Positions 33,721-45,029 are shown, counted from the first letter of the stretch. The stretch is 64,000 nt of DNA from Carallia brachiata (GCA_021464245.1 JADCRB010000064.1:4279910-4343909), one strand, 5' to 3'. Translations and numbers: made by a program. The notes: generated from the letters alone by a model not told the origin.

Positions 33721-36023
33721 GGTTAATTATATTGTTGTTACTATTAAATAACTAAATGATTGATTTAGACATTTAATTTATATTAATATACTATATTAAC
33801 AAAATTATCTTTATATTTTGTAATTTTTATTTTTAGAATAAATATTTTATAAATAATATTAAGAATTTTTTCACTTAATTTTTATTTTTTCAAAAAAATA
33901 TTAATGTTTACTAGATAATAAAAATATAATTTTGAAATATATTTTAAATATCAATATTAATAAAAATTTGAAGTAAAAAATATTTACGAATTATTAAAAA
34001 ATAAAAGTGTTACGTTTATATAAATATTAATAAAGTTTAATAACTACTAACAAATTATATTCAAGCGGTAAGTAAAAAAATTATAAATTTATATAAATAT
34101 TATTTGAGAGTATTTTAGTCTATATAAATTATTATTAATATCAAAAACTGAAAAATAACTTAAAAAGTAGTAAAACGTAATTTAAGTTACTTTTCAATCA
34201 GCTGCTTTTTGAATGTCATATAAAGAAATAAGTAAAATTAAACAGCAGTTCAAAAAAATTAACCAAACACTCATCTCCGTACTTTTTGAAAATGAAATAC
34301 AAATGTACTTTTATAAAAACTAACCCAAACACTCCCTTAACCTGTTGCGAAGTACTAATTTGCTTTTGATCAAGACAAATGTATTTACTTTTCAGTTGAG
34401 TTTCTGCTTATATGTAGAGGAGGGTCTGATGGGTTTTAATTGTGTATTTGAATGTAAATGTTCTTCACAATTTGGATGGTTAAGCCATTTCTCTTGCTTA
34501 TTTTTCTCTCAGAAAGATATAATTTTTATTTGCTAGACTCCTAGTATGATATGGGAAGGCAATACATATGATTTTGTGGCTGTTTTTGCAGATTGCATGT
34601 GATCATCTTGCTGAACTTACCTTCTTTGATTAGGCGAACAAGAAAGAAATTTGTTTGGCTAGGAAGTAGTTTATAGTATGATAGTAATTTCTTCCCAGTG
34701 ATGCGCCCTTTGTGGCCTACTTCACTCCCCGCTCTTCGTTAGACTTTCCTCTATTGTTGATTTTCTCTTACTAGCTTGTTGGGATCAAATTTACTGAGTT
34801 GGTGAAGCCATTACGGCGTTTAGCTTGCTTGCGTTTGTTGCTTATTGTCAAACAGGGTGTCAAAGACAATGAAATAACTGATAAATTGAATACTGGACGC
34901 CTTGCTTTTTTTCTTTATTTACTTTCTTTGATTCATAGTAAAAGTAGAATTGCTTCAGTTTATGGATAGGGGGGCAGTGCCAAAAATGAAAAGAAATTAC
35001 TAGCCAATTTCCTGCAGTAATATCGTCCTTTTGATTTGACATTAAAGGATTGAAAGGAAAAGAAAAAGAAAAAAAAATATTAATTAATTATTTATTTTTT
35101 ATTAATTTAAATAATTAATTTTTAATTTTTTTAAAAAATTATTATATTTTCTCACATGTTATTCTCACATGAGCAACTACTTTCCTACCACAAAATTGAA
35201 TTATTGCTGACGAGTAGGTAAATTTTCAAATTAAAAAGTTAATGTAGAAGGTACACGACATGACATTTATTTTTGTTGGACTATCCAAGACATTTCAAAA
35301 TTATCAATACCGTCGTACTATTCAAGACATTTCTCAAATTGAGAAAAATTCGACTGCGTAAACACGTGACGAGGGCGAAAACGAAGCCCTTCGGCTCTGT
35401 TTGGGAATCAAAGAAAAAGAAAAAAAAATAGTTTCTTTTGATTATTTTTATTTTTATTAATTTAAATAATTAATTTTTATTTTTTTCTTATAAATTATTA
35501 TTTATTTTTTTATAATTTTATAATTATTATATTTAATCAATCAAAATAATAATATTATTATACTATTTTATTTATTTATTTTCTTTTAATCTAAACAAAA
35601 CATTCAATCTCAAATCAAAAGGATGATATGGATGCAGGAAATCGATTATTATAATTAATATATACAATTATGATTTGTCTGTATCCTCGCTTGATCAACT
35701 ACCTCCGTACCACAAGATTGAATTGAAATTGAATGATTGCAGACGAGTGGGTGAATTATGAAATGCAAAGCTAATGTAGTGGGTACACGACGTAACATGT
35801 TTATTTCTGTCGGATTATTCACAGACTTTTGAAAAGGACAAAGTTTTTGGCTGATACACAGTCGGATTATGCAATTTCAAAAAAGGAAAAAACATTTTTA
35901 CTATGTTTAGATTGAAAGAAAATAAGTAAAAAATAAATAAATAAAAAATAATATAGTGATAATAATATTATAATTAATAAAAAATAATAATTAAATAATT
36001 ATGAGAAAAAAAATAATAATAAT
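33721..36023. other. AT-rich intergenic with MITE-like blocks
   Basis: No gene supported. Stretches at about 35045-35150, 35404-35600 and 35900-36020 are related AT-rich sequences in opposite orientations (shared phrases ATTAATTTAAATAATTAATT and TTTAGATTGAAAGAAAAT). They look like decayed MITEs, and the gypsy LTR at 36024 lies against one of them. Short ORFs near 34345 and 34860 carry no domain. Confidence 0.4.
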
Positions 36024-36818
36024 TGTAAACGTATTTTGAAAAAAAAAAAAAAGTCAAATGTCAAAGTCGGCGTTGCCGATTTCAAAATCGGCAACGCCGA
36101 CTAAAGGAAAATTGAAAAAAAAAGATTCATTTCTCATGTGATGTTCACGTGGGAAAGGAACCCTATAAATAGGCTCCTGCCCCCCAGTTCAAAAAATTCA
36201 GCAAATCTGTAAACAGAAAAATCAGAGAATTTGAGAGAAAAAGAAAATTTTGAAAATCTCTCAAGAAAATTTCTCCTTTTCTTACGTGCTTTTACTCTGC
36301 AGTATACTCTCCTAACTCCTTTTTGAGAGATATTTCAGGGGTAACCCAAAAAATTTGCTGTTTCCATTTCTAAAGTTATTTTTAGTTTATATTCTGGATC
36401 GCTCTAGATCTGAATTTATGAGAATATAGATCTAAAAATATCAAATTACTAAATCCGGCTGGGATTAAGCCTCATACGGCCCTCAGCAAAATCCAGGCAG
36501 CTCATCCGAGAACAAGTCCCTTCGACCCTCGGTGAAATTAAGCCAGATCGGCTCAGATCAGTCTCTGCTTCTTAACCGTAGTCAAAACGTCCAAATCAGA
36601 TCCAGTTTCAGTCTACCCAGTTCAAGAAAAAGCTGTGGAATTTATTTCTGTCAAGATCAAGCTCGTGCAGCCCTTGACGGAGTCAAAAAAGGAACACTAA
36701 TCGGAGGATCTACGGAGATCGACCCCACGTAAATTTTCTTTTATTTTACAATTTTTATTTGTAATTTATTTTTGTATTTTCGAGTTTAATTGTTTTAGCT
36801 CGAAATTTACGCTTTACA
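36024..36818 (+). repeat. gypsy 5' LTR, plus-strand element
   Basis: 795 bp, TGTAAAC...TTTACA. Homologous to the reverse complement of the solo LTR and of 52932-53727. The upstream 5 bp (ATAAT) do not match the bases after the far LTR. Confidence 0.85.
36065..36102. repeat. perfect hairpin in LTR
   Basis: 18-bp arms (starting AGTCGGCGTTGCC) separated by 2 bp, forming a perfect GC-rich inverted repeat near the start of the LTR in an otherwise AT-rich setting. The minus-strand LTR retains only part of one arm near 53656-53670. Confidence 0.9.
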
Positions 36819-36840
36819 AATTTTTGGCACGCTCGGTGGG
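36819..36840 (+). other. gypsy primer-binding region
   Basis: TTTTTGGCACGCTCGGTGGG directly after the LTR. It is conserved (GGCACGC) in the inverted copy at about 52915-52931. The tRNA was not identified. Confidence 0.6.
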
Positions 36841-36866
36841 ACTTCACCTCCCATCTCTTGTTCCTT

Positions 36867-36892
36867 AAAAAAAAAAAAAAAAAAGGAAAAAG

Positions 36893-36941
<49 letters not shown>

Positions 36942-36993
36942 AAAAAAGTAAAAGTAAAAAAAAAAAGTAAAAAGTAAAAAAAAAAAAAAAAAA
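36867..36993. repeat. poly-A tract in gypsy leader
   Basis: About 125 bp of A with scattered G and T. The inverted copy has a matching poly-T tract at about 52708-52880, so it is ancestral to both elements. Confidence 0.85.
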
Positions 36994-37016
36994 TTTACAG
37001 GTGTTCAGCACATCAA

Positions 37017-38710
37017 ATGGCACCGAAAAGAGTACACTGCTACCAAAAGAAGGCAACGGCTCCATTGCCTGCATCAACTACCCTACCTGGGTACGCAGGT
37101 CCAGAAACCCGGGGACGGACACAATTTCTTGCCGTCCAAACCCGACAAAATATCGAAATGGAGAGTCCACAGCTCGCACAACAGGATCTCTCCCCTGACT
37201 CTCTTGCCGCATGGAGGAGTCGATCACCCACCCCGATCGAAGTCGGGGGCAACACGACGAAGCCTGCTCAACAATCCAACTCACACAGAAGAATCAGAAG
37301 AGTTCTCTCCCCCAGTCTTTCGGAGCCTCATCTGTTGCCGTCATGATGACCAACACAACCAGTACAGAAAGAATTTCAGAATTGGAGAACAAAATTTTGC
37401 AGCTGATCAGAGTCGTGGAGGAAAAAGATCAACAGATCGCCGCTCTCAAAGGAAAAGCCCCGATCCAATTGATCCCGAATCCGCGAGGAGCAACCATATC
37501 CACCCGGTTTCACTCCAGAAGCCACACCAGCCGACGTCTTCTGCAGAAAAGCGACCAGGTAGTTCTACACAGCTGCCACCCTCAAATTCTGTAGCTTCGC
37601 TATCTGTTCAACAATTGCAGGAAATGATAGCCTACGATCCGACTGCAACAAGCTACATCCTTCCAAGGATCACAGATGTACGTCAAACCGTACACCAGAC
37701 GGATCGAAAGTCTCAACATGCCTTGGGCTACCAGCCGCCCAAATTTCAACAATTCGACGGACGAGGCGATCCCAAACAGCACATCGCCCACTTCGTTGAA
37801 ACCTGCAACAACGCAGGGACTTATGGAGATCTCTTGGTGAAGCAGTTTGTTCGTTCACTCAGGGAGACCGCTTTCACCTGGTTCATAAATCTTGAACCAG
37901 AATCGATCGACAGTTGGGAACAGCTACAACGAGAGTTCCTCAACAGATTTTTCAGCACTCGAAGGACGGTAAGTATGATGGAGCTTACCAGCACCAAACA
38001 AAGGAAAGGAGAGCCCGTTGTCGAATACATCAACAGATGGCGTGCCCTCAGCTTGGACTGCAAAGATCGCCTGACGGAGACTTCTGCCGTAGAGATGTGC
38101 ATCCAGGGAATGCATTGGGAGCTGTTATACATCCTGCAGGGTGTCAAACCCCGAACTTCGAAGAACTGGCGACCCGCGCACATGATATGGAGATAAGCAT
38201 CCAGACTTCCGGAGGCACGGTTCCCATCCAGTTGGACCAGCAAGGGGGCAGAAGGGAGATTAAGAAACCCAACAGCTCCGGAAAAGGAAAAGAAGTGATG
38301 ACTGTTGAAGCCGCACCAGTAAAAGTGGGCGCCAAAGCTAAGGTAAATCCTCCGACCCAAATAACTCAGCCAAAACAACAGGAAAGGCGGAAGGTGACAT
38401 TGCGAGAGTTGGAGCAAAGCAGTATCCATTCCCCGACTCAGACGTCCCCGACATTCTTGAACAACTCTTGGAGGCGAAGCTGATCGAACTCCCAGAGTGC
38501 AAGCGGCCGAATGAAAAGGATCGAGTCAGCGATCCGAGATTCTGCAAATATCACCGGATAGTAAGTCATCCAACCGAGAAGTGTTTCGTCCTGAAGGAGC
38601 TAATCATGAAGCTCAAAAGCCAGAATAAAATCATTCTGGACCAGGAAGGCAACCTCGGCAAACCAGACCACCATCACTTCAAAACCATCAGAAGAGGTGA
38701 CACACCGTAA
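37017..38710 (+). pseudogene. gag: gypsy gag, plus-strand element
   Basis: A proline/serine-rich N terminus starts near 37017, followed by a coiled-coil-like segment near 37343-37450. The capsid domain (Retrotrans_gag type, about 37700-38140, with YQPPKFQQFDGRGDP and WEQLQREFLNRFF) follows. A zinc-knuckle-like C/H cluster (CKYHRIVSHPTEKC) lies near 38545. At least three frameshifts occur (near 37490, 38145 and 38420). Confidence 0.85.
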
Positions 38711-38929
38711 GGAGGAGCCGCTCGACAACAAAAAGTCGACAACGGAGAAGGTATATGAAGCTCTCCAAACCCTTCTCGCTAACCCTCAGCTGTTTATAGC
38801 TTTGCAATCAACAGAAGTGTGGCAAAATCAAGTCAGTAATACTTTCCAGACCTCAGCTGAATCACAGCCATCAAATGATTCTAACTCAGCGGAGCACAGG
38901 CGGACCAAAATCACGTCGGATGTTACTCT

Positions 38930-39720
38930 GCTATCTCATTTTCAGATGAGGATCTCCTGCTGGGGTCCAAACCCCACAATCGGCCGCTGTATGTATCAGG
39001 CTATGTGAGAGCAGAAGGTCCGACGTATTCTGATCGACGATGGCTCAGCAGTCAATATTATCCCAAAATCCACCATAAAGGAGCTCGGCATGGCATTGAT
39101 GAATTATCAGACAGCCGCTTGATGATTCATGGCTTTAATCAAGGAGGACAGAAAGCAATTGGGATGATTCGCTTGGAGCTAACTATCGGTAATCTCACTT
39201 CTAGCACTCTATTTCACGTGATGATGCACGTACCACATATAAGATGTTGCTAGGACGACCGTGGATTCATGGAAATGGAGTTGTGCTCTCAAGCCTGCAT
39301 CAGTGCTTCAAGTACTACAATGGTGGCGTTCAAAAGGTCAATGCTGACTTAAAGCCGTTCGATGATGCTGAATCACATTTGGCGGATGCAGTCTTCTACA
39401 CCGACACAGACAATCCGGAGATCATTCCATCAAAAGCTACTTGGACTGGGGGCATCCACAAAAAGGGAAAAGCTGTCGAAGAACCTGCCAATGCTCAACC
39501 TCAAGCTCCAACAAATGAAAAGCTGCCACAGCCTGCTGAACTTCGTCCGAAGGATGTTGCATCTTCAAGCTCCACTCCAGTCCTACGCTATGTGCCGAAG
39601 TCACGACGCTCAGAAGGTCAACCCCCTTTCTCTTATTGTATTGATTCTAAACAGGAGCAAGGACATAGCCAACCCAAACAAAGGAGCTGCACAACCTGAA
39701 GGAGACTTACACTCTGCCGA
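38930..39720 (+). pseudogene. gypsy protease region, plus-strand element
   Basis: Aspartic protease with LIDDGSAVNII near 39030, then a SRLMIHGFNQGGQKAIG block and LLGRPWIHG near 39247. Frameshifts occur after the active site and near 39235. The downstream linker to RT is poorly conserved and P/S-rich. Confidence 0.8.
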
Positions 39721-39853
39721 TACCAAAGATTGAGCCGGTTTTGTCTCAAAACCATTAAAAGGCTTCGTCAAACCACACACGGGGGCAGTCGAAGGCGGCT
39801 CACTTCCAGAAAGAAGAACACATGAAGGATTTGATCCTAATGCATACAAGCTT

Positions 39854-41150
39854 TTGGCAAAGGCGGGCTATGACTTCTCAAACCCGAGCACAATGGGTAC
39901 GCTGCCGTCCACACATGCCGCTTCTCAAACATCACAGTCCCGACCTGGCTTAGGCTATCAGGAGAAGTCACCTGTGCGGATCACGCTAAAGAGCCGAAGC
40001 CGAGCAGCTGATGCACGTGCCATCACCACCACCAAACAAGACAGGCTTATCCAGTCAAACAAAGAAGGTGAAGTCAGAGGTTCTACATTTCATGTCACAA
40101 TTAGCGAGGAGGCTGAGTCCGACTCATCAGACGGTGAAGTGAAGGAGGCTCCCCCGGAACTTGAAGATGGTGGCCAAGCAACTGTTGATGAACTCAAGGA
40201 GGTCAATCTTGGCTCTCCGGAAGATCCTCGACCTACATTTGTAAGTGCTTTACTTACTGCAGAAGAAGAGCAAGAATATGTTCAGGTATTAAGTCAATAC
40301 AGGGACGTGTTCGCATGGAGTTACAAAGAAATGCCTGGACTTGACCCAAAATTGCGGTGCATCGTCTAGCAGTAAAGAAGGGTGTTCGTTCTGTCAAGCA
40401 GCCACAACGACGGTTCCGCCCGGAACTCATTCCACAAATCGAGGAGGAGGTAACAAGCTGATCAATGCTGGCTTCATCCGAGAGGTCACCTACCCAACGT
40501 GGATTGCCAACATGTCCCGGTAAGAAAGAAGAATGGACAGTTGAGGGTATGTGTTGATTTTCGAGATCTTAAAGGCCTGCCCGAAAGATGACTTTCCGTT
40601 GCCCATAACGGAGATCACAGTCGATGCAACAACGGGTCACGAAGCATTGTCCTTCATGGATGGTTCTTCAGGCTATAACCAAATCAGAATGGCACCAGAA
40701 GACGAGGAGTTGACAGCATTCCGCACCCCAAAAGGTATATACTGCTACAAAGTTATGCCGTTTGGATTAAAAAATGCTGGCGCCACTTATCAACGTGCTA
40801 TGCAAAAAATTTTTGATGACATGCTGCACAAGATTGTAGAATGTTATGTTGATGACTTAGTTGTAAAGACTAAGAAGCGCAAAGACCACCTCGAGGATCT
40901 CAAGACGTGTTCGAAAGACTTCGGAGGCATCAGCTCAAAATGAACCCTCTCAAGTGCGCATTCGGTGTCACATCAGGAAAGTTTCTTGGGTTCGTGGTGC
41001 GCCATCGTGGAATCGAAGTTGATCAGTCAAAGGTTGAGGCAATTCAAAAGATGCCTGAACCTAAAAACCTGCACGAGCTGCGAAGTCTACAAGGAAAGCT
41101 GGCCTACATTCGCCGTTTCATCTCCAATTTAGCTGGGAGATGTCAACCTT
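39854..41150 (+). pseudogene. gypsy reverse transcriptase, plus-strand element
   Basis: Entry block FAWSYKEMPGLDP near 40310, then LINAGFIREVTYPTWIAN, the FMDGSSGYNQI block, the MPFGLKNAGATYQRAM block and the catalytic YVDDL near 40847. The frame changes near 40365, 40515, 40565 and 40905. It copies element RNA into DNA in a live element. Confidence 0.85.
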
Positions 41151-41171
41151 TCCATCGGTTGATGAAGAAGG

Positions 41172-42237
41172 ATGTCAACTTCGAGTGGGACGAAGCTTGC
41201 AGCAAAGCCTTTGAGCATAAAGAAGTACCTTTCCAATCCACCAGTCCTAGGTGCTCCAATTCAAGGAAAGTCGTTGATTCTCTACATTGCAGCGCAGGAA
41301 AGATCTTTGGGAGCCTTGCTTGCACAGGAAAACGAGCAGGGAAAGGAAGTTGCCCTGTACTATGAGCAGAACACTAAACGGTCCGGAGCTGAGTTATTCG
41401 CCCATTGAAAAGACATGTCTAGCACTGTTCTTTGCCATTGACAAACTGAGGCACTACATGCAAGCTCACACGGTACGTCTCATTGCTAGAGCTGATCCTG
41501 TCAAATATATCTTATCTAGACCAATCTTGTCAGGAAGACTTGCCAAGTGGGCAGTAATCCTACAAAGCTACGACATTGTCTACGTGCCTCAAAAAGCAGT
41601 CAAAGGACAAGCTCTAGCAGACTTCCTTGCAGATCACCCTTTCCCGTTCGATTGGGAGTTCACAGATGATCTTCCAGATGAAGAGGTCTTTTATATTGAG
41701 ACATTGCCACCATGGACGATGTTCTTTGATGGTGCAGCAAGACGTGATGGTGCTGGTGCCAGCATAATATTTGTCACTCTTCAACGACAAATACTACCAT
41801 ATGCTATCATTCTCGGTGAGTTATGTTCAAATAATGTTGCTGAATACCAGGCTTTAATCATTAGTCTTCAAATGGCTGTCGATATGAAGATTCCAACTAT
41901 AGAAGTACATAGAGATTCTCAGCTCGTCATCAACCAACTTACAAGGTTGTATGACATAAAGAAAGAGGACTTTGCGCCTTACCATCAACGTGCTCGACAG
42001 CTAATGGATGAATTTGAAAGCATCACCTTGAAGCATGTGCCTCGACGAGAAAACACTCAGGCAGACGCGTTGGCTAACCTGGCCACTTCTATTGCAAAGT
42101 CAGAAATCCAGGCTACAGTTGTTGCCGTATGCCAGAAATGGATAATGCCACAGAAGGATGATGAAGAAACTACAGCAGCCAACGCTGTATCTGTATGTCT
42201 CGCGGAGGGACGAAGATTGGCGCCAACCAATCATTGA
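41172..42237 (+). pseudogene. gypsy dual RNase H, plus-strand element
   Basis: The first RNase H (about 41190-41640) includes SPIEKTCLALFFAIDKLRHY and ALADFLADHP. The second, archaeal-type RNase H (about 41717-42100) has FFDGAARRDGAG, NNVAEYQALI, HRDSQLVINQ and an ADALAN block, so its D-E-D-D acidic residues are all present. A frameshift lies near 41365. A duplicated RNase H is the signature of the Tat lineage. Confidence 0.9.
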
Positions 42238-42374
42238 CTACCTACAGCATGGGAAGCTGCCCGAGGATCGTCGTCATAAGACAGAAATTCAACAACGAGC
42301 TCCCCGCTTCATATAACTCAAGGATGCTCTGTATCGAAGATCTTTTGATGGAGTTTTACTTCGCTGCCTAGGCA

Positions 42375-43463
42375 ATGAAGACGCAAAACAGGCTCTCACT
42401 GAAGCACATTCTGGTGTTTGTGGTGGACATCAATCAGGACCTAAGTTGCACTTTCAGCTCAGAAGGATGGGATACTACTGGCCAACCATGGTACGTGATT
42501 CCATTGAGTTTGCTAAAACTTGTCAAGCTTGTCAATTTCATGCCAATTACATACATCAATCACCGGAGCCACTGCATCCAACTGTCTCATCCTGGCCCTT
42601 TGAAGCTTGGGGGTCTTGACTTAGTGGGGCCCTTACCAAAGTCATCCCTGGGTCAGCTGTACATCCTCGCAGCAACCGACTACTTCTCAAAATGGGCCGA
42701 AGCTATTCCACTTAGAGAGGTAAAGAAAGAGTATGTTGCCAATTTCATCCGAACTCAGCTGATCTATCGCTATGGAGTCCCTCGATTCATCATCACTGAT
42801 AATGGCAAGCAGTTCTACAACAGCTTGATTGACAAGCTCTGCGAAAAATTCAAGTTCAAGCAGTACAAGTCATCCATGTACAATGCCCCAGCAAATGGCT
42901 TGGCTGAAGCATTCAACAAGACCTTGTGCAACCTGTTGCGGAAGGTAGTCTCTAAATCCAAAAGAGATTGGCATGACATAATTCCGGAGGCATTATGGGC
43001 GTATCGTACAACTTACCAGACTCCAACACAGGCGACGCCATACTCACTTGTCTACGGTGTCGAAGCAATACTGCCGTTGGAAACACAGATTCTATCCCTA
43101 CGCATGGCTGTTCTGGAAGGACTCACACAGGGGGAGAATGCTGGCCTACGTCTGGGTGAGTTAGAAGCTCTTGATGAAAGGAGGCTCGAAGTACAACAGC
43201 AACTTGAGTGCTACCAAGCCCGGCTCACCAACACGTTCAACCGCAGGGTCCGCCCTCGATCTTTTCAAGTTGGAAACCTTGTTATTCCAGTACAACGGCC
43301 CATCAACATGAAGCATCGGCCTGGTGACAAGCTTACTTCCAAATGGGACGGGCCATACCTAGTGCAGGCGCCCTATACTCACAACGCTTACATGCTGTCA
43401 GACCAAGAAGGCGTCCGAATCGGCCCAATCAATGGTAAATTTCTAAAACAGTATTATGTGTAA
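42375..43463 (+). pseudogene. gypsy integrase, plus-strand element
   Basis: The catalytic core and C terminus are open for over 280 codons in one frame (DLVGPLPKSS near 42620, ITDNGKQF near 42795, AEAFNKTLC near 42905, WAYRTTYQTPTQATPYSL near 42998). The N-terminal HHCC region, with CGGHQSGPKLHF-type sequence, is in another frame near 42420. It ends GPINGKFLKQYYV with TAA at 43461-43463. No chromodomain is seen. Confidence 0.88.
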
Positions 43464-43469
43464 ATATGT

Positions 43470-43880
43470 TCAAAAAACAAAAAAAAAATAAAAAAAAAGA
43501 AAAAAAAGAAGAAAAAAAATCAAAAAAATCAAAAATAAAAAAAAAAAAAAAAAGGTTCGGAAGTCCCGATCTGAAAGTCCAAGCGAAAATCTAAACCCGA
43601 AAATCAAAGCCCAAACACTTTGAGCCCAATTCAGAAAACTCAAAGCCCAACTCAAAAGCCTGAAAACTAAGTACAGACTCAAAACCCAAACACTCAACCC
43701 AAATCCAAAAACCCAAATCCAAAACCAAAACACTCGACCCAAATCTAAAAATCCAAGTCTAGAAGCCCAAACACTCGACCCAAATCCAATCCAAAGCCCA
43801 AAACCCAAAAATTCCAAGTTCCAGACACAGTCCAGAACCCAAGTTCAGAATCCAATCCAACTCCTGGCCCGCATGAGTAT
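43470..43880 (+). repeat. spacer between pol and homeodomain ORF
   Basis: An A-rich stretch, then about 300 bp of degenerate CCCAAA/CAAACCC-like repeats with no G-rich strand coding. The inverted copy has the same spacer at about 45760-46190. Reverse-strand ORFs across it are low complexity. Confidence 0.7.
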
Positions 43881-43901
43881 AAACTGTGAACGGCCCAAAA
43901 A

Positions 43902-43909
43902 TATAAAAG
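43902..43909 (+). promoter_or_regulatory. TATA box upstream of gypsy homeodomain ORF
   Basis: TATAAAAG, about 88 bp before the ATG at 43997. The inverted copy keeps it as TATAAACG at 45723-45730, at a similar distance. This suggests the ORF has its own promoter rather than relying on the LTR. It has not been tested. Confidence 0.5.
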
Positions 43910-43996
43910 CGACGGAGGGTTTGAGTCTGAAACTGAACATCAGTCTCAACTGATCTTCACCACACACCAGACCTTTGCTCCTCTGCCACAAGAAAG

Positions 43997-44608
43997 ATGG
44001 AACCAGTTACAGAACCTCAAGATAAGGGAAAAGAAAAGTCACCCCGCACAAGATGGCAACCAACCATGGCACAACTGCAAATTTTGGAGGAAGTCTTCCA
44101 CAACAATGGAGGTATTATGCCTAATGCATCTCAGATTTACCAACTTGTCTCACGATTGCGTCCGCTCGGGGCAATCGAAGGAAAAAATGTGTTTTATTGG
44201 TTCCAGAATCGGAGAAGCAGGAAAAAACTAGGATTGAGAGCTGCTTTTTCCAAGGAACAGTCTGTCGTTCCGATGGTAGATCCCACCAGTACAACTTCGC
44301 CCTCAAATGAAGCAGGTCCGAGTTCTACCACTGCAATGGTCTCTTCAGGCTATAACGATCAAAGCAGTAGCCTGTGGGAGCATGCGTACTGGTCCTGGTG
44401 GTCTTATGGAGTCAGTTAAAGGTTCATCCCTCATAGGTACTTAAGTCTAGGAGGACTTTTTCTAGCAGAAAGGAGTCATTCCGGCGAAACTTTGCCTATC
44501 TTTCCAAAAAATTTTGGCAGCATCAACCAGCCGGAAAGCGACGTCAACATCATCGGCCCACCAGACGAGGTCGAGCTTGACTTGGAGCTGCGCCTTGGGC
44601 CCCGCTAG
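43997..44608 (+). pseudogene. WUSCHEL-like homeodomain protein in Tat gypsy element, plus copy
   Basis: A 140-codon ORF ends at TAA (44417-44419). The same frame stays open to TAG at 44606-44608, for 204 codons in all. A WOX homeodomain lies at residues 15-82 with the diagnostic NVFYWFQN in helix 3 and basic NRRSRKK after it. After the stop the frame encodes a WUS box, TLPIFP (165-170), and an EAR motif, LELRL (196-200), followed by GPR. Homeodomain, WUS box and LxLxL together define the WUS clade of plant WOX factors. It sits in sense orientation behind integrase, where Tat elements carry extra ORFs. Either the stop is a disabling mutation, a sequencing error, or it yields a homeodomain-only protein. 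No intron is evident. Confidence 0.85.
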
Positions 44609-44629
44609 GACGACCTACAAGATAAGGTG

Positions 44630-44695
44630 CAACGACTTTGGCAGCACACGTAACGACTTCCGCAGCACACGGCAACGACTTCTACAACACACGTG
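44630..44695 (+). repeat. minisatellite after homeodomain gene, plus copy
   Basis: About three units of 22-24 bp built on CAACGACTT(T/C)GGCAGCACACG. Related units occur in inverted order at 44935-45016. Confidence 0.7.
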
Positions 44696-44740
44696 CGCCT
44701 CCAACCTCTTGATCAAAAACTTCTTAAGACAAATGCAGAG

Positions 44741-44925
44741 ACTAGCTTTTTTTTTTTTTGAGAAAAAAAAGAGCTGAGGGGTGAGTGTTATAATTCGGGC
44801 ATGCAGGATATATATACATACACCAAAGAATTTTTTTTTTTAAAAGTTCAAAAGGAAGGTACGTAGAATCGAGTAGGGTCCTCCACGTCTCTTTCCCGCA
44901 TAAGAAACAAAAGAGGCAGTGGCTG
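44741..44925. other. centre of the inverted gypsy pair
   Basis: A poly-T and A-rich segment, then TATATATACATACA-containing sequence, separates the tails of the two elements. No LTR terminus and no complete 3' LTR is present. The right part belongs to the minus element's tail. Confidence 0.5.
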
Positions 44926-44934
44926 TAGCGTGTC

Positions 44935-45016
44935 ACGAAAGTCGTTACCGTGTGCTGTAGAAGTCGTTACCGTGTGCCGCCAAAGTCGTTGCCATGTGCT
45001 GCCAAAGTCGTTGCAC
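44935..45016 (-). repeat. minisatellite after homeodomain gene, minus copy
   Basis: About four units related to CAACGACTTTGGC(A/G)GCACACGG on the minus strand. Confidence 0.7.
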
Positions 45017-45029
45017 CTTATCTTGTCAG

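Larger units (their letters stand above)
36024..44740 (+). mobile_element. Tat-lineage Ty3/gypsy retrotransposon with WUSCHEL-like ORF (no 3' LTR)
   Basis: A 5' LTR (36024-36818) is followed by a primer-binding region TTTTTGGCACGCTCGGTGGG, a long poly-A tract, gag, protease, RT, RNase H, a second RNase H and integrase ending at 43463. Then come a 400-bp C/A-rich spacer, a TATA box and a homeodomain ORF. The two successive RNase H domains place it in the Tat lineage (Ogre/Retand/Tat group). There is no 3' LTR: sequence turns into the inverted copy within about 250 bp. Several frameshifts make it non-autonomous. Confidence 0.85.

Noticed and set aside
43997..44608. Envelope-like ORF, as in Athila elements, at the position after integrase
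   Set aside because: The ORF has a clear WOX homeodomain and no signal peptide or membrane segment.
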